Assembly (NCBI RefSeq): GCF_000756665.1
Contig: NZ_ARXV01000003.1
Span: 1 to 64,000, forward strand
Origin: Alcanivorax nanhaiticus
GTDB lineage: Bacteria; Pseudomonadota; Gammaproteobacteria; Pseudomonadales; Alcanivoracaceae
Length of the DNA: 64,000 bases
Reading direction: 5' to 3'
The notes beneath the pieces are model-generated. The model saw nothing but the letters and a program-made list of their open reading frames with translations, ran no database searches and was not told the DNA's origin. The stretch's first letter is position 1, and the number at the start of each line of letters is the position of its first letter. Of the stretch, positions 42,522 through 50,918 are shown one piece after another. A program made the position numbers and the translations under genes.

Positions 42522-43808
42522 ATGAAGAAGTTGCTTGCTGTTTTGTTGATGTTGCCTTCGTTGGCGCTGGCGGATGGGTTGGATACCGGTGACAGTGCCT
42601 GGATTCTCACTGCCACGGCGTTGGTGCTGTTCATGACCCTGCCAGGGTTGAGCCTGTTCTATGGTGGCCTGGTACGAAGCAAAAATGTGCTTTCCGTACT
42701 CATGCAGTGTTTTGCCATCACCTGTGCGGTGTCACTGGTATGGCTGATTGCCGGTTATTCACTGGCCTTTTCCGATGGCGGCAGCATGAATGCCTGGATT
42801 GGCGGGCTGCAGCATGTGTTCTTTGACGGGATTACCCGGGAAACCCTGGAAGGTACCCTGCCGAAGAGTCTGCATGGTCTGTTCCAGATGACCTTTGCCA
42901 TCATTACCCCGGCACTGATTGTGGGTGCCTTCGCCGAGCGCATGCGCTTTGGCCCCATGCTGGCTTTCTCTATCTTGTGGTTGCTGGCGGTGTATATCCC
43001 GGTATGTCACTGGGTGTGGGGCGGTGGCTGGCTCGCCGAGATGGGTGTGTATGACTTTGCTGGCGGTATTGTGGTGCATATCACCGCAGGTGTCGCCGCG
43101 CTGGTCGCTGCGCTGGTGTTGGGTAACCGTAAGGGATTCCCGACCCAGGGCATGATGCCGCATAACATGACCATGACAGTAACCGGTGCCGGCATGCTGT
43201 GGGTGGGCTGGTTCGGCTTTAATGGTGGTTCTGCGCTGGCTGCCAATGGTGATGCGGCCATGGCCATGCTGGTAACACATATCTCTGCTGCCGCTGGCTC
43301 GTTGGCCTGGATCACCATGGAGTGGAAAAAATTCGGCAAGCCTTCGGCGTTGGGCATTGCTACCGGCATGGTGGCAGGCTTGGGTACCATCACCCCGGCA
43401 TCCGGTTTTGTCGGGCCTGCAGCGGCGTTGGTGATTGGTCTGTCTGCCGGTGTGATCTGTTTCTACGCGGTGATCTTCATCAAACACAAGCTACACATTG
43501 ATGATTCCCTGGATGTGTTCCCGGTTCACGGCGTGGGCGGCATTCTGGGTACCCTGTTTGCGGGTATTTTTGCCTCCACCGAGCTGGGTTTGTTCTCCGG
43601 TTACGGTTTTGCAAAGGAGGGGTACACTATGCTGGACCAGCTGGGTGTGCAGGCGCTGGGTGTAGTTTCCACCTTCGTGTATACCGCTATCGTGACCTGG
43701 GGGCTGCTCAAGCTGATCAGTCTGTTCGCGCCGCTGCGCGTGGATGGCGACGAAGAAACCCAGGGGCTGGATATTGCTCTGCATGAAGAGCGTGGTTACG
43801 ACCTGTAA
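42522..43808 (+). CDS. amtB: Ammonium transporter AmtB
   Basis: A 428-residue inner-membrane ammonium channel. A signal-like N-terminus (KKLLAVLLMLPSLALA) is followed by eleven predicted helices. Conserved motifs are GLSLFYGGLVRSKN, GNRKGF, a central WFGFNGGSAL and a DSLDVFPVHGVGG block with the conserved His pair region. The C-terminal tail (DETQGLDIALHEERGYDL) is the part that GlnK contacts. It has an AGAGGA RBS and ends in a strong terminator. Confidence 0.96.
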   Translation: MKKLLAVLLMLPSLALADGLDTGDSAWILTATALVLFMTLPGLSLFYGGLVRSKNVLSVLMQCFAITCAVSLVWLIAGYSLAFSDGGSMNAWIGGLQHVFFDGITRETLEGTLPKSLHGLFQMTFAIITPALIVGAFAERMRFGPMLAFSILWLLAVYIPVCHWVWGGGWLAEMGVYDFAGGIVVHITAGVAALVAALVLGNRKGFPTQGMMPHNMTMTVTGAGMLWVGWFGFNGGSALAANGDAAMAMLVTHISAAAGSLAWITMEWKKFGKPSALGIATGMVAGLGTITPASGFVGPAAALVIGLSAGVICFYAVIFIKHKLHIDDSLDVFPVHGVGGILGTLFAGIFASTELGLFSGYGFAKEGYTMLDQLGVQALGVVSTFVYTAIVTWGLLKLISLFAPLRVDGDEETQGLDIALHEERGYDL

Positions 43809-43834
43809 TCACGTCGAGTAAGGCATTTGCAAAG

Positions 43835-43858
43835 ACCCGGCCTCGTGCCGGGTTTTTT
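43835..43858 (+). terminator. Terminator of glnK-amtB
   Basis: ACCCGGC, loop CTCGT, GCCGGGTTTTTTG. Confidence 0.9.
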
Positions 43859-44003
43859 GTCCCGGAGCGACCTGCCTGGCACTATTGCCAGCCTCTGGGG
43901 CTTTGTATAAGGTACGGGTAAGTTTCGAACGCTCGTTTGAATTGGCCGCCTGGCCGCCTGCGAGGAGGCGTCGAAGCCATAACGATATTTAGGAGAGAAA
44001 ATA

Positions 44004-44390
44004 ATGAGCCTGGAATTTCTGTCTGACGAGTGGTTTGCCAAGGTAAAAGAAGTGCGTGACGCAGCTGGCGACGTTGAAGTGCCTGCCGGTCTCGCGGATC
44101 TGGTTATCAATATCACTGTTTCTGCTGATGGTGGCGACAAGCAGCTGGCCCTGGTTGCCGGCATGATCGAAGAAGGCCATCACGCTGATGCAGGCACCAC
44201 CATGATCCTGCCGGCCGATCTGGCCAAGCGCATCTTCATCGAAGGTGACCAGTCTGCAGGTATGCAGGGCTTCATGAGCGGCCAGATCCGCATTGAAGGC
44301 GACATGAGCAAGCTGATGGTGCTGCAAACTGCACAGCCGTCCGCTGATCAGGTTGCCCTGATGAAGCAGATCCAGGAACTGACTGCCTGA
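44004..44390 (+). CDS. SCP2 sterol-carrier-like protein
   Basis: A 128-residue SCP2 domain protein that probably binds acyl or other hydrophobic ligands. Features include DLVINITVSADGG near residue 32 and the FMSGQIRIEGDMSKLM block near 90-105, typical of the SCP2 fold. Strong AGGAGAG RBS and biased codons suggest high expression. It stands alone between terminators. The ligand is unknown; fatty acyl-CoA or alkane derivatives fit the setting. Confidence 0.88.
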   Translation: MSLEFLSDEWFAKVKEVRDAAGDVEVPAGLADLVINITVSADGGDKQLALVAGMIEEGHHADAGTTMILPADLAKRIFIEGDQSAGMQGFMSGQIRIEGDMSKLMVLQTAQPSADQVALMKQIQELTA

Positions 44391-44446
44391 TTGTTTCACG
44401 CCTGATGCTGGACGGTTGAGGCCCAACGCTTCAACTGTCTGCTGAC

Positions 44447-44482
44447 AAAAAAGCCTGCCCGGTTCGCCGCGCGGGCTTTTTT
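44447..44482 (+). terminator. Terminator of the SCP2 gene
   Basis: AAAAAAGCC and CGCGCGGGCTTTTTTG around an imperfect stem. Confidence 0.82.
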
Positions 44483-44523
44483 GTGCGCGGGCAGAAACAG
44501 AAGAGCTGGGCTACGGTGGGGAA

Positions 44524-44631
44524 CTGAGTTGCGAGTCTCGAGTGACGAGTTTCGAAAATCTAAACCCTAAAAACCTGTTACATGTGAATGGTTTGGCCTT
44601 TCGAAACCCGCTTCTCGAAACTCGTCACTTA
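44524..44631. repeat. Heptad inverted-repeat element E6
   Basis: The left arm (44524-44560) has GAGTTGC, GAGTCTC, GAGTGAC and GAGTTTC units, then GAAAATC. The right arm (44595-44631) ends 3 bp from the mobA stop codon. Confidence 0.82.
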
Positions 44632-44633
44632 CA

Positions 44634-45191
44634 TCAAGCATCAGACGCCAGGTGCTCGGCGTGGTTCAGGTTCTGGATCGGTGTAGCCACCGCAACCTCT
44701 TGCACCGGCACCTGTTCCAGCCATCCGTACGCGCTACGCCCGCCGTCGTTCAGGTAGTGACCCAGCTTGTCGCGCCATTGCTCGGCGTGCAGGGCCAGGC
44801 ACAACGGCTGGCGGCGAATGGGGTCCCGTGCCACGGCGACATGCTCGGTAGCCGACTTGTGCAGCAGATCGCTGATCAGGCTGGCGGGAGGTTGCACCAG
44901 ATCGCAAGGCAGGCAGACACACAGGCCCGATGCGGCTGACAGTGCCGCTTCCAGCCCTGCCATGGGGCCGGGGTAATCCGGGCGCTGGTCGTTGACCACT
45001 TGATCGGCCCAGCGGCGATAGATTTCCTGGTTGCGGTTGGCGCTGATAACAATGCGCTCGGGACGAGGTTGCAAGTGCTCGACCAGATGGGCAATCAAAG
45101 GCTTTCCGTTGAGCGGTATCAGCCCTTTGTCTGCGCCGCCCATCCTTGAGCCTTTTCCGCCTGCCAGAATGATCAGGGTATAGTCGTTCAT
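44634..45191 (-). CDS. mobA: Molybdenum cofactor guanylyltransferase MobA
   Basis: A 185-residue nucleotidyltransferase that joins GMP to molybdopterin, making MGD for enzymes such as nitrate reductase. It shows IILAGGKGSRMGGADKGLIPLNGKPL (signature split over residues 8-33), PGPMAGLEAAL and CDLVQPP. The ATG at 45191 is preferred to the GTG three codons upstream; both have a weak RBS. No other molybdenum gene is adjacent. Confidence 0.92.
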   Translation of the reverse strand: MNDYTLIILAGGKGSRMGGADKGLIPLNGKPLIAHLVEHLQPRPERIVISANRNQEIYRRWADQVVNDQRPDYPGPMAGLEAALSAASGLCVCLPCDLVQPPASLISDLLHKSATEHVAVARDPIRRQPLCLALHAEQWRDKLGHYLNDGGRSAYGWLEQVPVQEVAVATPIQNLNHAEHLASDA

Positions 45192-45278
45192 CTGTGCCAC
45201 TTTCGTTGGGTTCCAACAATGAATGGGCTATGCTTCCCGCGCCGCTGAATAATGGCGAATACTGATTCAGGATTGTTT

Positions 45279-47264
45279 GTGACGAGTGCTCGTTCCCATC
45301 TTACCGATTTGACGCGTTTTGCGCCGCTGTTGCCGGGCTATCAGCCCCGGGAGCCGCAGCTGCAGATGGCTGAGGCGGTCGAAAAGTCCATTCGCAGTGG
45401 TGGTACGCTGATGGTGGAAGCGGAAACCGGTACAGGCAAGACCCTGGCCTATCTGGTGCCCGCCTTGCTTTCGGAGGGGCCAACGCTGGTATCGACGGGG
45501 ACCAAAAGTCTTCAGGATCAGCTTTTTTTCAAGGATCTTCCGTTGGTGCGCAAGGCGCTTGGCTTGCCGCGCAAAGTTGCGCTGCTAAAGGGCCGCGCCA
45601 ACTATCTCTGCCCCTATCGATTGGAGCTGCACCAAGAAGAGGCTCGCTTTCTGACCCGGGAAACCGTGGAGCAGATGCAGATTGTGGCCCACTGGGCGCG
45701 TAAAACCCGCACTGGGGATATCGCCGAGCTGCAACAGCTGCCCGAAGATGCGCCTATCTGGCCCTGGGTGACCAGCACCGCTGATAACTGCCTGGGGACG
45801 GATTGCCCCAGTTATCAGGAATGCCCGCTGATGAATGCGCGCAAGGAAGCTCAGGAAGCGGATCTGGTGGTCGTGAACCACCATCTCTTTTTTGCCGATG
45901 CCGCCCTGCGCGGAAGTGGCGCGGGGATGGAATTGCTACCCAGTGCCAACACAGTGATTTTCGATGAGGCCCATCAGCTGCCGGAGATCGCCGCCGCGTT
46001 TTTCGGAGATACGCTCAGCACGCGTCAGGTTCAGGAGCTGGGCCGCGACAGTTTGTCAGAAGCTGGTCAGACCACGGCAGATCTGGCCATGCTCAACCAA
46101 TTGATCGCCAGCGTGGAAAAGGGCTGTCTGGATTTTCGTCTGAGTCTGGGTGAAATGGAGCGCCGTGCGCCCTGGTCCGAGGTGTGCGAAAACGAGGCGG
46201 TGATGCAGGCCGGTGAGGATCTGCTGGAAGCCTTGCGCCAGCTGGATGTTTTTCTCGGTCCACTGGGCAAGGCAAGTCGGGGGATGGAAGCTTGCTCACG
46301 GCGGGCCAGTGAGCATGTGGATTGCCTGGCAGCCTACCTGAAGGGGGATCAGCCCAACCGGGTTTACTGGTTCGAGACCTTCAAACGAACGGTGGTGCTG
46401 CACAGCACCCCTTTATCCGTCTCAGCACAGCTGCGTGCACAGCGCGAACGTAACCCCTGTAGCTGGATTCTGACGTCTGCCACGCTTTCTGTGGGGGGGC
46501 GTTTTGAGCATATCCAGAAACGACTGGGGCTGGATACCGCTGACACCCTGCGGCTGGAGAGCCCCTTCGATTTCAAAAAACAGGCGGTATTTTACGCGCC
46601 TGATGGCCTGCCGCAGCCCAATGATCCCGACTATACCCGTGCACTGACTGAAGCCATGGTGCCAGTGATCAATGCGGCGGGAGGGCGGACTTTCTTCCTG
46701 TTCACCAGCCATCGGGCATTGCGTGAGGCGGCAGTCATTCTACGTACCGCCGTGGATTTTCCCCTGTTGGTGCAAGGGGAGTCCGGTCGACGTGAACTAT
46801 TGGACAGCTTCCGTGACAAAGGCAATGCGGTGCTGTTGGGCACCAGCAGCTTTTGGGAAGGTATTGATGTGCGTGGTGAGGCGTTGAGCTGTGTCATCAT
46901 CGACAAGCTGCCTTTCGGTTCGCCAGGTGATCCGGTAGCAGCAGCCCGCATTGAGCACATCAACCGTAATGGCGGCAATGCATTCCGCGATTACCAGTTG
47001 CCTCAAGCGGTACTGGCTCTGCGCCAGGGAGCAGGGCGGCTGATTCGTGATCCCCAGGATACCGGGTTGCTGGTGGTGGCGGATCCCCGGTTGCTGACAA
47101 AAAGTTATGGCAAGCTGTTTGTGAACAGTCTGCCCAACATGACTCGCACGCGGAAACTGGATGTGGTGCAACGTTTCTTTGCTTACCTGGCTCAACAGGG
47201 GCAGCAAGCACCATCCTCAGTGGCTTCTGCCTCGGGTTCAGAAAAAACATTAGGTCAGGCATGA
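45279..47264 (+). CDS. yoaA: DinG-family ATP-dependent helicase (YoaA type)
   Basis: About 661 residues, an XPD-like 4Fe-4S helicase of superfamily 2. Motifs are Walker A ETGTGKTLAYL, DEAH in VIFDEAHQL, four candidate cluster Cys (NYLCPYRL, CLGTDC, ECPLM), and GTSSFWEGIDVRGEAL plus RQGAGRLIRD near the end. The length and lack of an exonuclease domain favour YoaA, which works with the clamp-loader chi subunit in DNA repair, over DinG. GTG 45279 has an AGGA RBS with good spacing; ATG 45252 (nine codons longer) has none. Confidence 0.88.
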   Translation: MTSARSHLTDLTRFAPLLPGYQPREPQLQMAEAVEKSIRSGGTLMVEAETGTGKTLAYLVPALLSEGPTLVSTGTKSLQDQLFFKDLPLVRKALGLPRKVALLKGRANYLCPYRLELHQEEARFLTRETVEQMQIVAHWARKTRTGDIAELQQLPEDAPIWPWVTSTADNCLGTDCPSYQECPLMNARKEAQEADLVVVNHHLFFADAALRGSGAGMELLPSANTVIFDEAHQLPEIAAAFFGDTLSTRQVQELGRDSLSEAGQTTADLAMLNQLIASVEKGCLDFRLSLGEMERRAPWSEVCENEAVMQAGEDLLEALRQLDVFLGPLGKASRGMEACSRRASEHVDCLAAYLKGDQPNRVYWFETFKRTVVLHSTPLSVSAQLRAQRERNPCSWILTSATLSVGGRFEHIQKRLGLDTADTLRLESPFDFKKQAVFYAPDGLPQPNDPDYTRALTEAMVPVINAAGGRTFFLFTSHRALREAAVILRTAVDFPLLVQGESGRRELLDSFRDKGNAVLLGTSSFWEGIDVRGEALSCVIIDKLPFGSPGDPVAAARIEHINRNGGNAFRDYQLPQAVLALRQGAGRLIRDPQDTGLLVVADPRLLTKSYGKLFVNSLPNMTRTRKLDVVQRFFAYLAQQGQQAPSSVASASGSEKTLGQA

Positions 47265-47947
47265 CAAAAATTCTCGCGTTGGAAACCGCCGGTGAATCCT
47301 GCTCTGTCGCCTTGCTGGATGACAGCCTGCCAGCAGGTCAGCAGGTTCGGGAGCACTTCGAGATCGCCCCGCGTAAACAGACAGAGCTGGCACTGCCGAT
47401 GGTGGAATCCATGTTGGCGGAGGCGGGACTTTCTTTAAAACAGATGGACTGCATCGCTTTCGGGCATGGTCCAGGCGCCTTTACGGGTGTTCGTGTTGCC
47501 GCTGCGGTGGCTCAGGGGTTGGCGTTCTCCTCTGATCTGCCGGTGGTTGGCGTTTCAACGCTGGCAGCCTGCGCGTTGGGCGTAGCCGGAGAGGGGGATG
47601 CTTCTCGGGTTATTGCCTGCTTTGATGCGCGCATGGGCGAGTTGTACATGGGGGCTTATCAGTTTGCTGGCGACCAGATAGAGACGGTCCAGCCGGATGG
47701 CTTGTTCAAGCCTGATGCGCTACCCGTACTGGAGGGTAAATGGTGTATCGCAGGCTCGGGCTTGGTGTATCAGGACGCCCTGACCACTGCCTATGACGCA
47801 AGCGCCTGTTTGCCCGACGCTCACCCCCATGCGCAGGCAGTAGCAAGGCTGGCATTATCGGCTTACCAGCGCGGAGAAGCGGTAAGCGCTGAACAGGCCC
47901 AGCCTGTTTATCTGCGCGATCAAGTGATTCAGGGAGCTGTGCGATGA
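47261..47947 (+). CDS. tsaB: tRNA threonylcarbamoyladenosine biosynthesis protein TsaB
   Basis: A 228-residue pseudo-ATPase that pairs with TsaD to make t6A37 in ANN-decoding tRNAs. It has the N-terminal ILALETAGESCSVAL block and AFGHGPGAFTGVRVAAAVAQGLAF (residues about 67-90). Its start overlaps the yoaA stop (ATGA), and the thioesterase gene overlaps its stop, a tightly packed cluster also with rsmJ, another RNA-modification gene. Confidence 0.93.
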   Translation: MTKILALETAGESCSVALLDDSLPAGQQVREHFEIAPRKQTELALPMVESMLAEAGLSLKQMDCIAFGHGPGAFTGVRVAAAVAQGLAFSSDLPVVGVSTLAACALGVAGEGDASRVIACFDARMGELYMGAYQFAGDQIETVQPDGLFKPDALPVLEGKWCIAGSGLVYQDALTTAYDASACLPDAHPHAQAVARLALSAYQRGEAVSAEQAQPVYLRDQVIQGAVR

Positions 47948-48378
47948 ACTGGGATTTACCCAACGTCCATGTACTGGAATTTGTTGTGCCCGCTGAAGCT
48001 ATCGATGTGATGGGGCACGTCAACAATACCGAATACCTGCGTTTCATGGAGCAGATTGCCTGGGATCACACTACAGTGCTCGGATTAGGCTGGGATCTGT
48101 ATCAGAAGCTCAACCGTGCAATGGTGGCTCGTCGCACCGAGGTGGACTATCTGGCGCCGGCCTTTGAGGGTGAAAAGCTGATCATTGGCACCTGGATTGT
48201 GAACAATGATGAGCGTATCAGTATTACCCGTCGCTACCAGATTATTCGTGAGTCGGATGGCGTGACGCTGTTGCGTGGGCGTACTCAGTGGGTGTGTGTC
48301 GCGCTGGATTCTGGCAAGCCGAGACGCATGCCGGCGGAATTTATCAAGGGTTATCAGGTGACTGCCTCTGAGGCTTAG
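47944..48378 (+). CDS. 4HBT-type acyl-CoA thioesterase
   Basis: A 144-residue hotdog-fold thioesterase. The family signature IDVMGHVNNTEYLRFMEQ (near residues 19-36) holds the catalytic Asp and the helix that binds the acyl-CoA thioester. It is of the YbgC/FadM type, active on short- or long-chain acyl-CoA. The substrate is not predictable. It overlaps tsaB by four bases. Confidence 0.85.
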   Translation: MNWDLPNVHVLEFVVPAEAIDVMGHVNNTEYLRFMEQIAWDHTTVLGLGWDLYQKLNRAMVARRTEVDYLAPAFEGEKLIIGTWIVNNDERISITRRYQIIRESDGVTLLRGRTQWVCVALDSGKPRRMPAEFIKGYQVTASEA

Positions 48379-48422
48379 GGCTTAGCCATCACCATCACCA
48401 TTTACCGCAGTAAGGACTCTCC

Positions 48423-49220
48423 ATGGACTGGTTTCAGGCGCTGATTCTGGCGTTGATTCAGGGACTCACCGAATTTTTGCCGATCTCCAGCTCGGCCCAT
48501 TTGATTTTGCCTTCCGAAGTGCTGGGCTGGCCTGATCAGGGACTGGCCTTTGATGTGGCTGTGCACCTTGGCACGTTGCTGGCAGTGATGGCGTATTACC
48601 GCCGTGATATCGGCGCGATGCTGGGTGGGGCCGGGCAGGCAGTGGCCCAGCAGAAAATGAATGAAGATTTGCGGCTGGGTTTGCTGGTGGTCTTGGCCAC
48701 TATCCCGGCCGTCGTGTTTGGATTTCTCGGTGATGACTGGATTGAGCGGGAGCTGCGTTCCGCGCTGGTTATTGCCGTTACCACACTCGTGTTCGGTGGG
48801 CTGTTATGGCTCGCCGATGTCTACGGAACCCGGTCGAAGCCATTGACCCAGCTGGGCATTGCGGGGGCGCTATTGATTGGCTTTGCCCAGGCTCTGGCCT
48901 TGATACCCGGGACTTCACGGAGCGGCATTACCATAACAGCGGCTCTGGCATTGGGATTTCGTCGCGAGGAGGCTGCCCGATTTTCGTTTCTGCTTTCCAT
49001 ACCGGTGATCCTGGGGGCGGGGCTTCTGAAAACCAAAGATCTCATCGAACTTCAGGTTCCCGTGGATTGGGGCTTGATGGCACTTGGTGCAGCGGTGAGT
49101 GCGGTCACTGCCTACCTGACCATTGTTTTCTTCATCCGTCTGCTTGAGCGGGTAGGGATGTTGCCCTTTGTGGTATATCGCCTGGCACTGGGGATTGCCT
49201 TGCTGGTGTGGCTGGCCTGA
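48423..49220 (+). CDS. uppP: Undecaprenyl-diphosphatase UppP (BacA)
   Basis: A 265-residue membrane enzyme that recycles undecaprenyl pyrophosphate to the monophosphate for peptidoglycan synthesis; it also gives bacitracin tolerance. Motifs are QGLTEFLPISSSAHLIL (residues 14-30, with the catalytic Glu) and the PGTSRSGIT motif near residue 161. Eight membrane helices are predicted. It has an AAGGA RBS and precedes rsmJ by 3 bp. Confidence 0.95.
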   Translation: MDWFQALILALIQGLTEFLPISSSAHLILPSEVLGWPDQGLAFDVAVHLGTLLAVMAYYRRDIGAMLGGAGQAVAQQKMNEDLRLGLLVVLATIPAVVFGFLGDDWIERELRSALVIAVTTLVFGGLLWLADVYGTRSKPLTQLGIAGALLIGFAQALALIPGTSRSGITITAALALGFRREEAARFSFLLSIPVILGAGLLKTKDLIELQVPVDWGLMALGAAVSAVTAYLTIVFFIRLLERVGMLPFVVYRLALGIALLVWLA

Positions 49221-49223
49221 AGC

Positions 49224-49949
49224 ATGGCGATTGACGTCGGCTTGCTGAACGATTGCCCTGCGGGTTTGCCCGGGGTGAGCGTTGAGAGCGAAGACGCAGC
49301 CAAAGAAGCAGGCCTCAAACTGGTGATGGGATACCACCAGGGGCACTTGAGCCTGTGGGTTCCTGGCGGCAAGGAAACGCCCCTGTCGGTGGATTTTAGC
49401 CACGGCAAGCAGGGCTATCGTCTAGATCATGATCGGGTTCGCCATGAACGGCTGGTCAAGGCGCTTGGTAAACCCCGTGAAGACCGCCATCGCGTGGTCG
49501 ATGCAACGGCGGGCCTTGGCCGTGACGCGGCGCTGATGGCGCAGGCGGGCTTTCAGGTTACCCTGATTGAGCGCTCCCCACTGATTCATGCCCTGTTGGC
49601 TGACGGACTTGCTCGTGCGCCTGCTGCACTGGCTGAGCAGATGACCTTGCTGCCATGTCAGGATAGTCGGGATTTACAGGATAGCGCTCTCCATGCGGTG
49701 TACCTTGATCCCATGTTTCCCTCCCGGGAAAAAAGCGCCGCGGTGAAGAAAGATCTTCTCTGGCTGCAATGGATCAATGATTACCCTTCCCTTGAAGAGG
49801 AGCAGGCCATGATGGAATGGGCCTGGGCCCTGTCTCCCCACCGTATTGTTGTTAAGCGGCCGGCCAAGGCTCCCTACCTTGCTGGGCGTGCGCCAGGCTT
49901 TAGCCAAAAGGGTAAGGCTGTCCGCTTTGATGTCTACCCTCTGGGGTAG
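49224..49949 (+). CDS. rsmJ: 16S rRNA (guanine-1516-N2)-methyltransferase RsmJ
   Basis: A 241-residue SAM-dependent methyltransferase. The family (YhiQ) is marked by VVDATAGLGRDAALMA (near residues 92-107), LIERSPLIHALL and the catalytic-loop LDPMFPSREKSA. It methylates G1516 in small-subunit rRNA. It starts 3 bp after uppP with no RBS of its own, so translation is probably coupled. Confidence 0.92.
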   Translation: MAIDVGLLNDCPAGLPGVSVESEDAAKEAGLKLVMGYHQGHLSLWVPGGKETPLSVDFSHGKQGYRLDHDRVRHERLVKALGKPREDRHRVVDATAGLGRDAALMAQAGFQVTLIERSPLIHALLADGLARAPAALAEQMTLLPCQDSRDLQDSALHAVYLDPMFPSREKSAAVKKDLLWLQWINDYPSLEEEQAMMEWAWALSPHRIVVKRPAKAPYLAGRAPGFSQKGKAVRFDVYPLG

Positions 49950-50064
49950 GTGGTCTCAATTCCAAAAACCCTCTGCCGGGTAATGTTCAGGCTTCCCCCG
50001 CTTTCCCCATAGTTTGCTTGGGGCTTCACTTTGTTAACTGGGTCACTTTCTCAAGGAGTGGGAA

Positions 50065-50760
50065 ATGAAGCATTTTGCGTTTTTGTGCGTCCTGTTGGCG
50101 CTTTCCGGGTCAGTTTTTGCCGGACCATTTGTCCGTGTTGGATACGGCTATTCAGACTTTCGTAGCCAGGATATGTCTATCAAGCATGAGGGGTATCCCG
50201 AGATTTCTCTAAGCAACTATGATCCAGGTGCTGCGGACCAGGTGTTATTTAGCGCAGGCTATTTCGTCAATCCTCACTTTCGTGCTGAGTTGGCTCTGGA
50301 TATGGGATTGGCCAGTGAGGATACCGACAGGGTTACCTACTCACGGGTCAATTCTGTGACAGGCGAGATTTCCGCAGAGGTCTACAGCCGCATTTTTCTG
50401 GTAAATGGCTACTTTCACTTCAAGGATATCCGCGGCGCCGGAAAGTTTGATCCCTACATGGGAGGAGGCATTGGCCTTGCCGTGAATCGTTTTGAGGGTG
50501 TCAGTAGTTCCATCCCCACCACCAGCGCCACGATTGCTGACAGTGATGATACGGATTGGGCATTCAAGCTGGGCGGCGGCGTGATGTACTGGCTAACGGA
50601 CAACTTCAGTGCAGACCTCTCCATCTCCTATACCAATGCGGGTTCGGTGACGACGGAGGATAAAGCTTATCTGAAAGGGGTATCTGTCCCGTTTGCAGAA
50701 GGCCTGGAGCTCGATTTGGAAAGCTTTAACTACGGCCTCGCGGTGCTTTATCAGTTCTGA
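50065..50760 (+). CDS. Outer-membrane beta-barrel protein
   Basis: A 231-residue protein with a signal peptide (FAFLCVLLALSGSVFA) and a repeated amphipathic beta pattern ending in LYQF; the terminal Phe is the outer-membrane insertion signal. The pattern fits an eight-strand OmpW/OmpX-like or porin-family barrel. The ligand is unknown. It has an AAGGAG RBS and stands alone. Confidence 0.82.
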   Translation: MKHFAFLCVLLALSGSVFAGPFVRVGYGYSDFRSQDMSIKHEGYPEISLSNYDPGAADQVLFSAGYFVNPHFRAELALDMGLASEDTDRVTYSRVNSVTGEISAEVYSRIFLVNGYFHFKDIRGAGKFDPYMGGGIGLAVNRFEGVSSSIPTTSATIADSDDTDWAFKLGGGVMYWLTDNFSADLSISYTNAGSVTTEDKAYLKGVSVPFAEGLELDLESFNYGLAVLYQF

Positions 50761-50819
50761 GAAAGATCAAATGAGCGCCGGTTGGCGGTGGTTTGAGAGC
50801 CGGCCTTGTTTTGCTATGC

Positions 50820-50892
50820 CCAGTGGGTTCGACCGCCAAGCGGCGTTTCAGAGTGACCTTGACACATTGCGGCGGGACCGCCGCTCCCACAG
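50820..50892. repeat. REP-like palindrome, family A, degenerate copy
   Basis: Keeps GTTCGACCGC and GGGACCGCCGCTCCCACA. The left outer arm is damaged. Confidence 0.6.
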
Positions 50893-50918
50893 GGGAGGGC
50901 GGTTCTCTTGTCTGATCT

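Noticed and set aside
44634-45191. mobA as part of a molybdenum or nitrate-reduction island
   Set aside because: No other Mo-related gene in the neighbourhood; it is a lone housekeeping gene here.
48387-48401. CATCACCATCACCAT tandem repeat, resembling a His-tag coding run
   Set aside because: It lies between a stop codon and the uppP RBS and is not in a reading frame; a short chance hexamer repeat.
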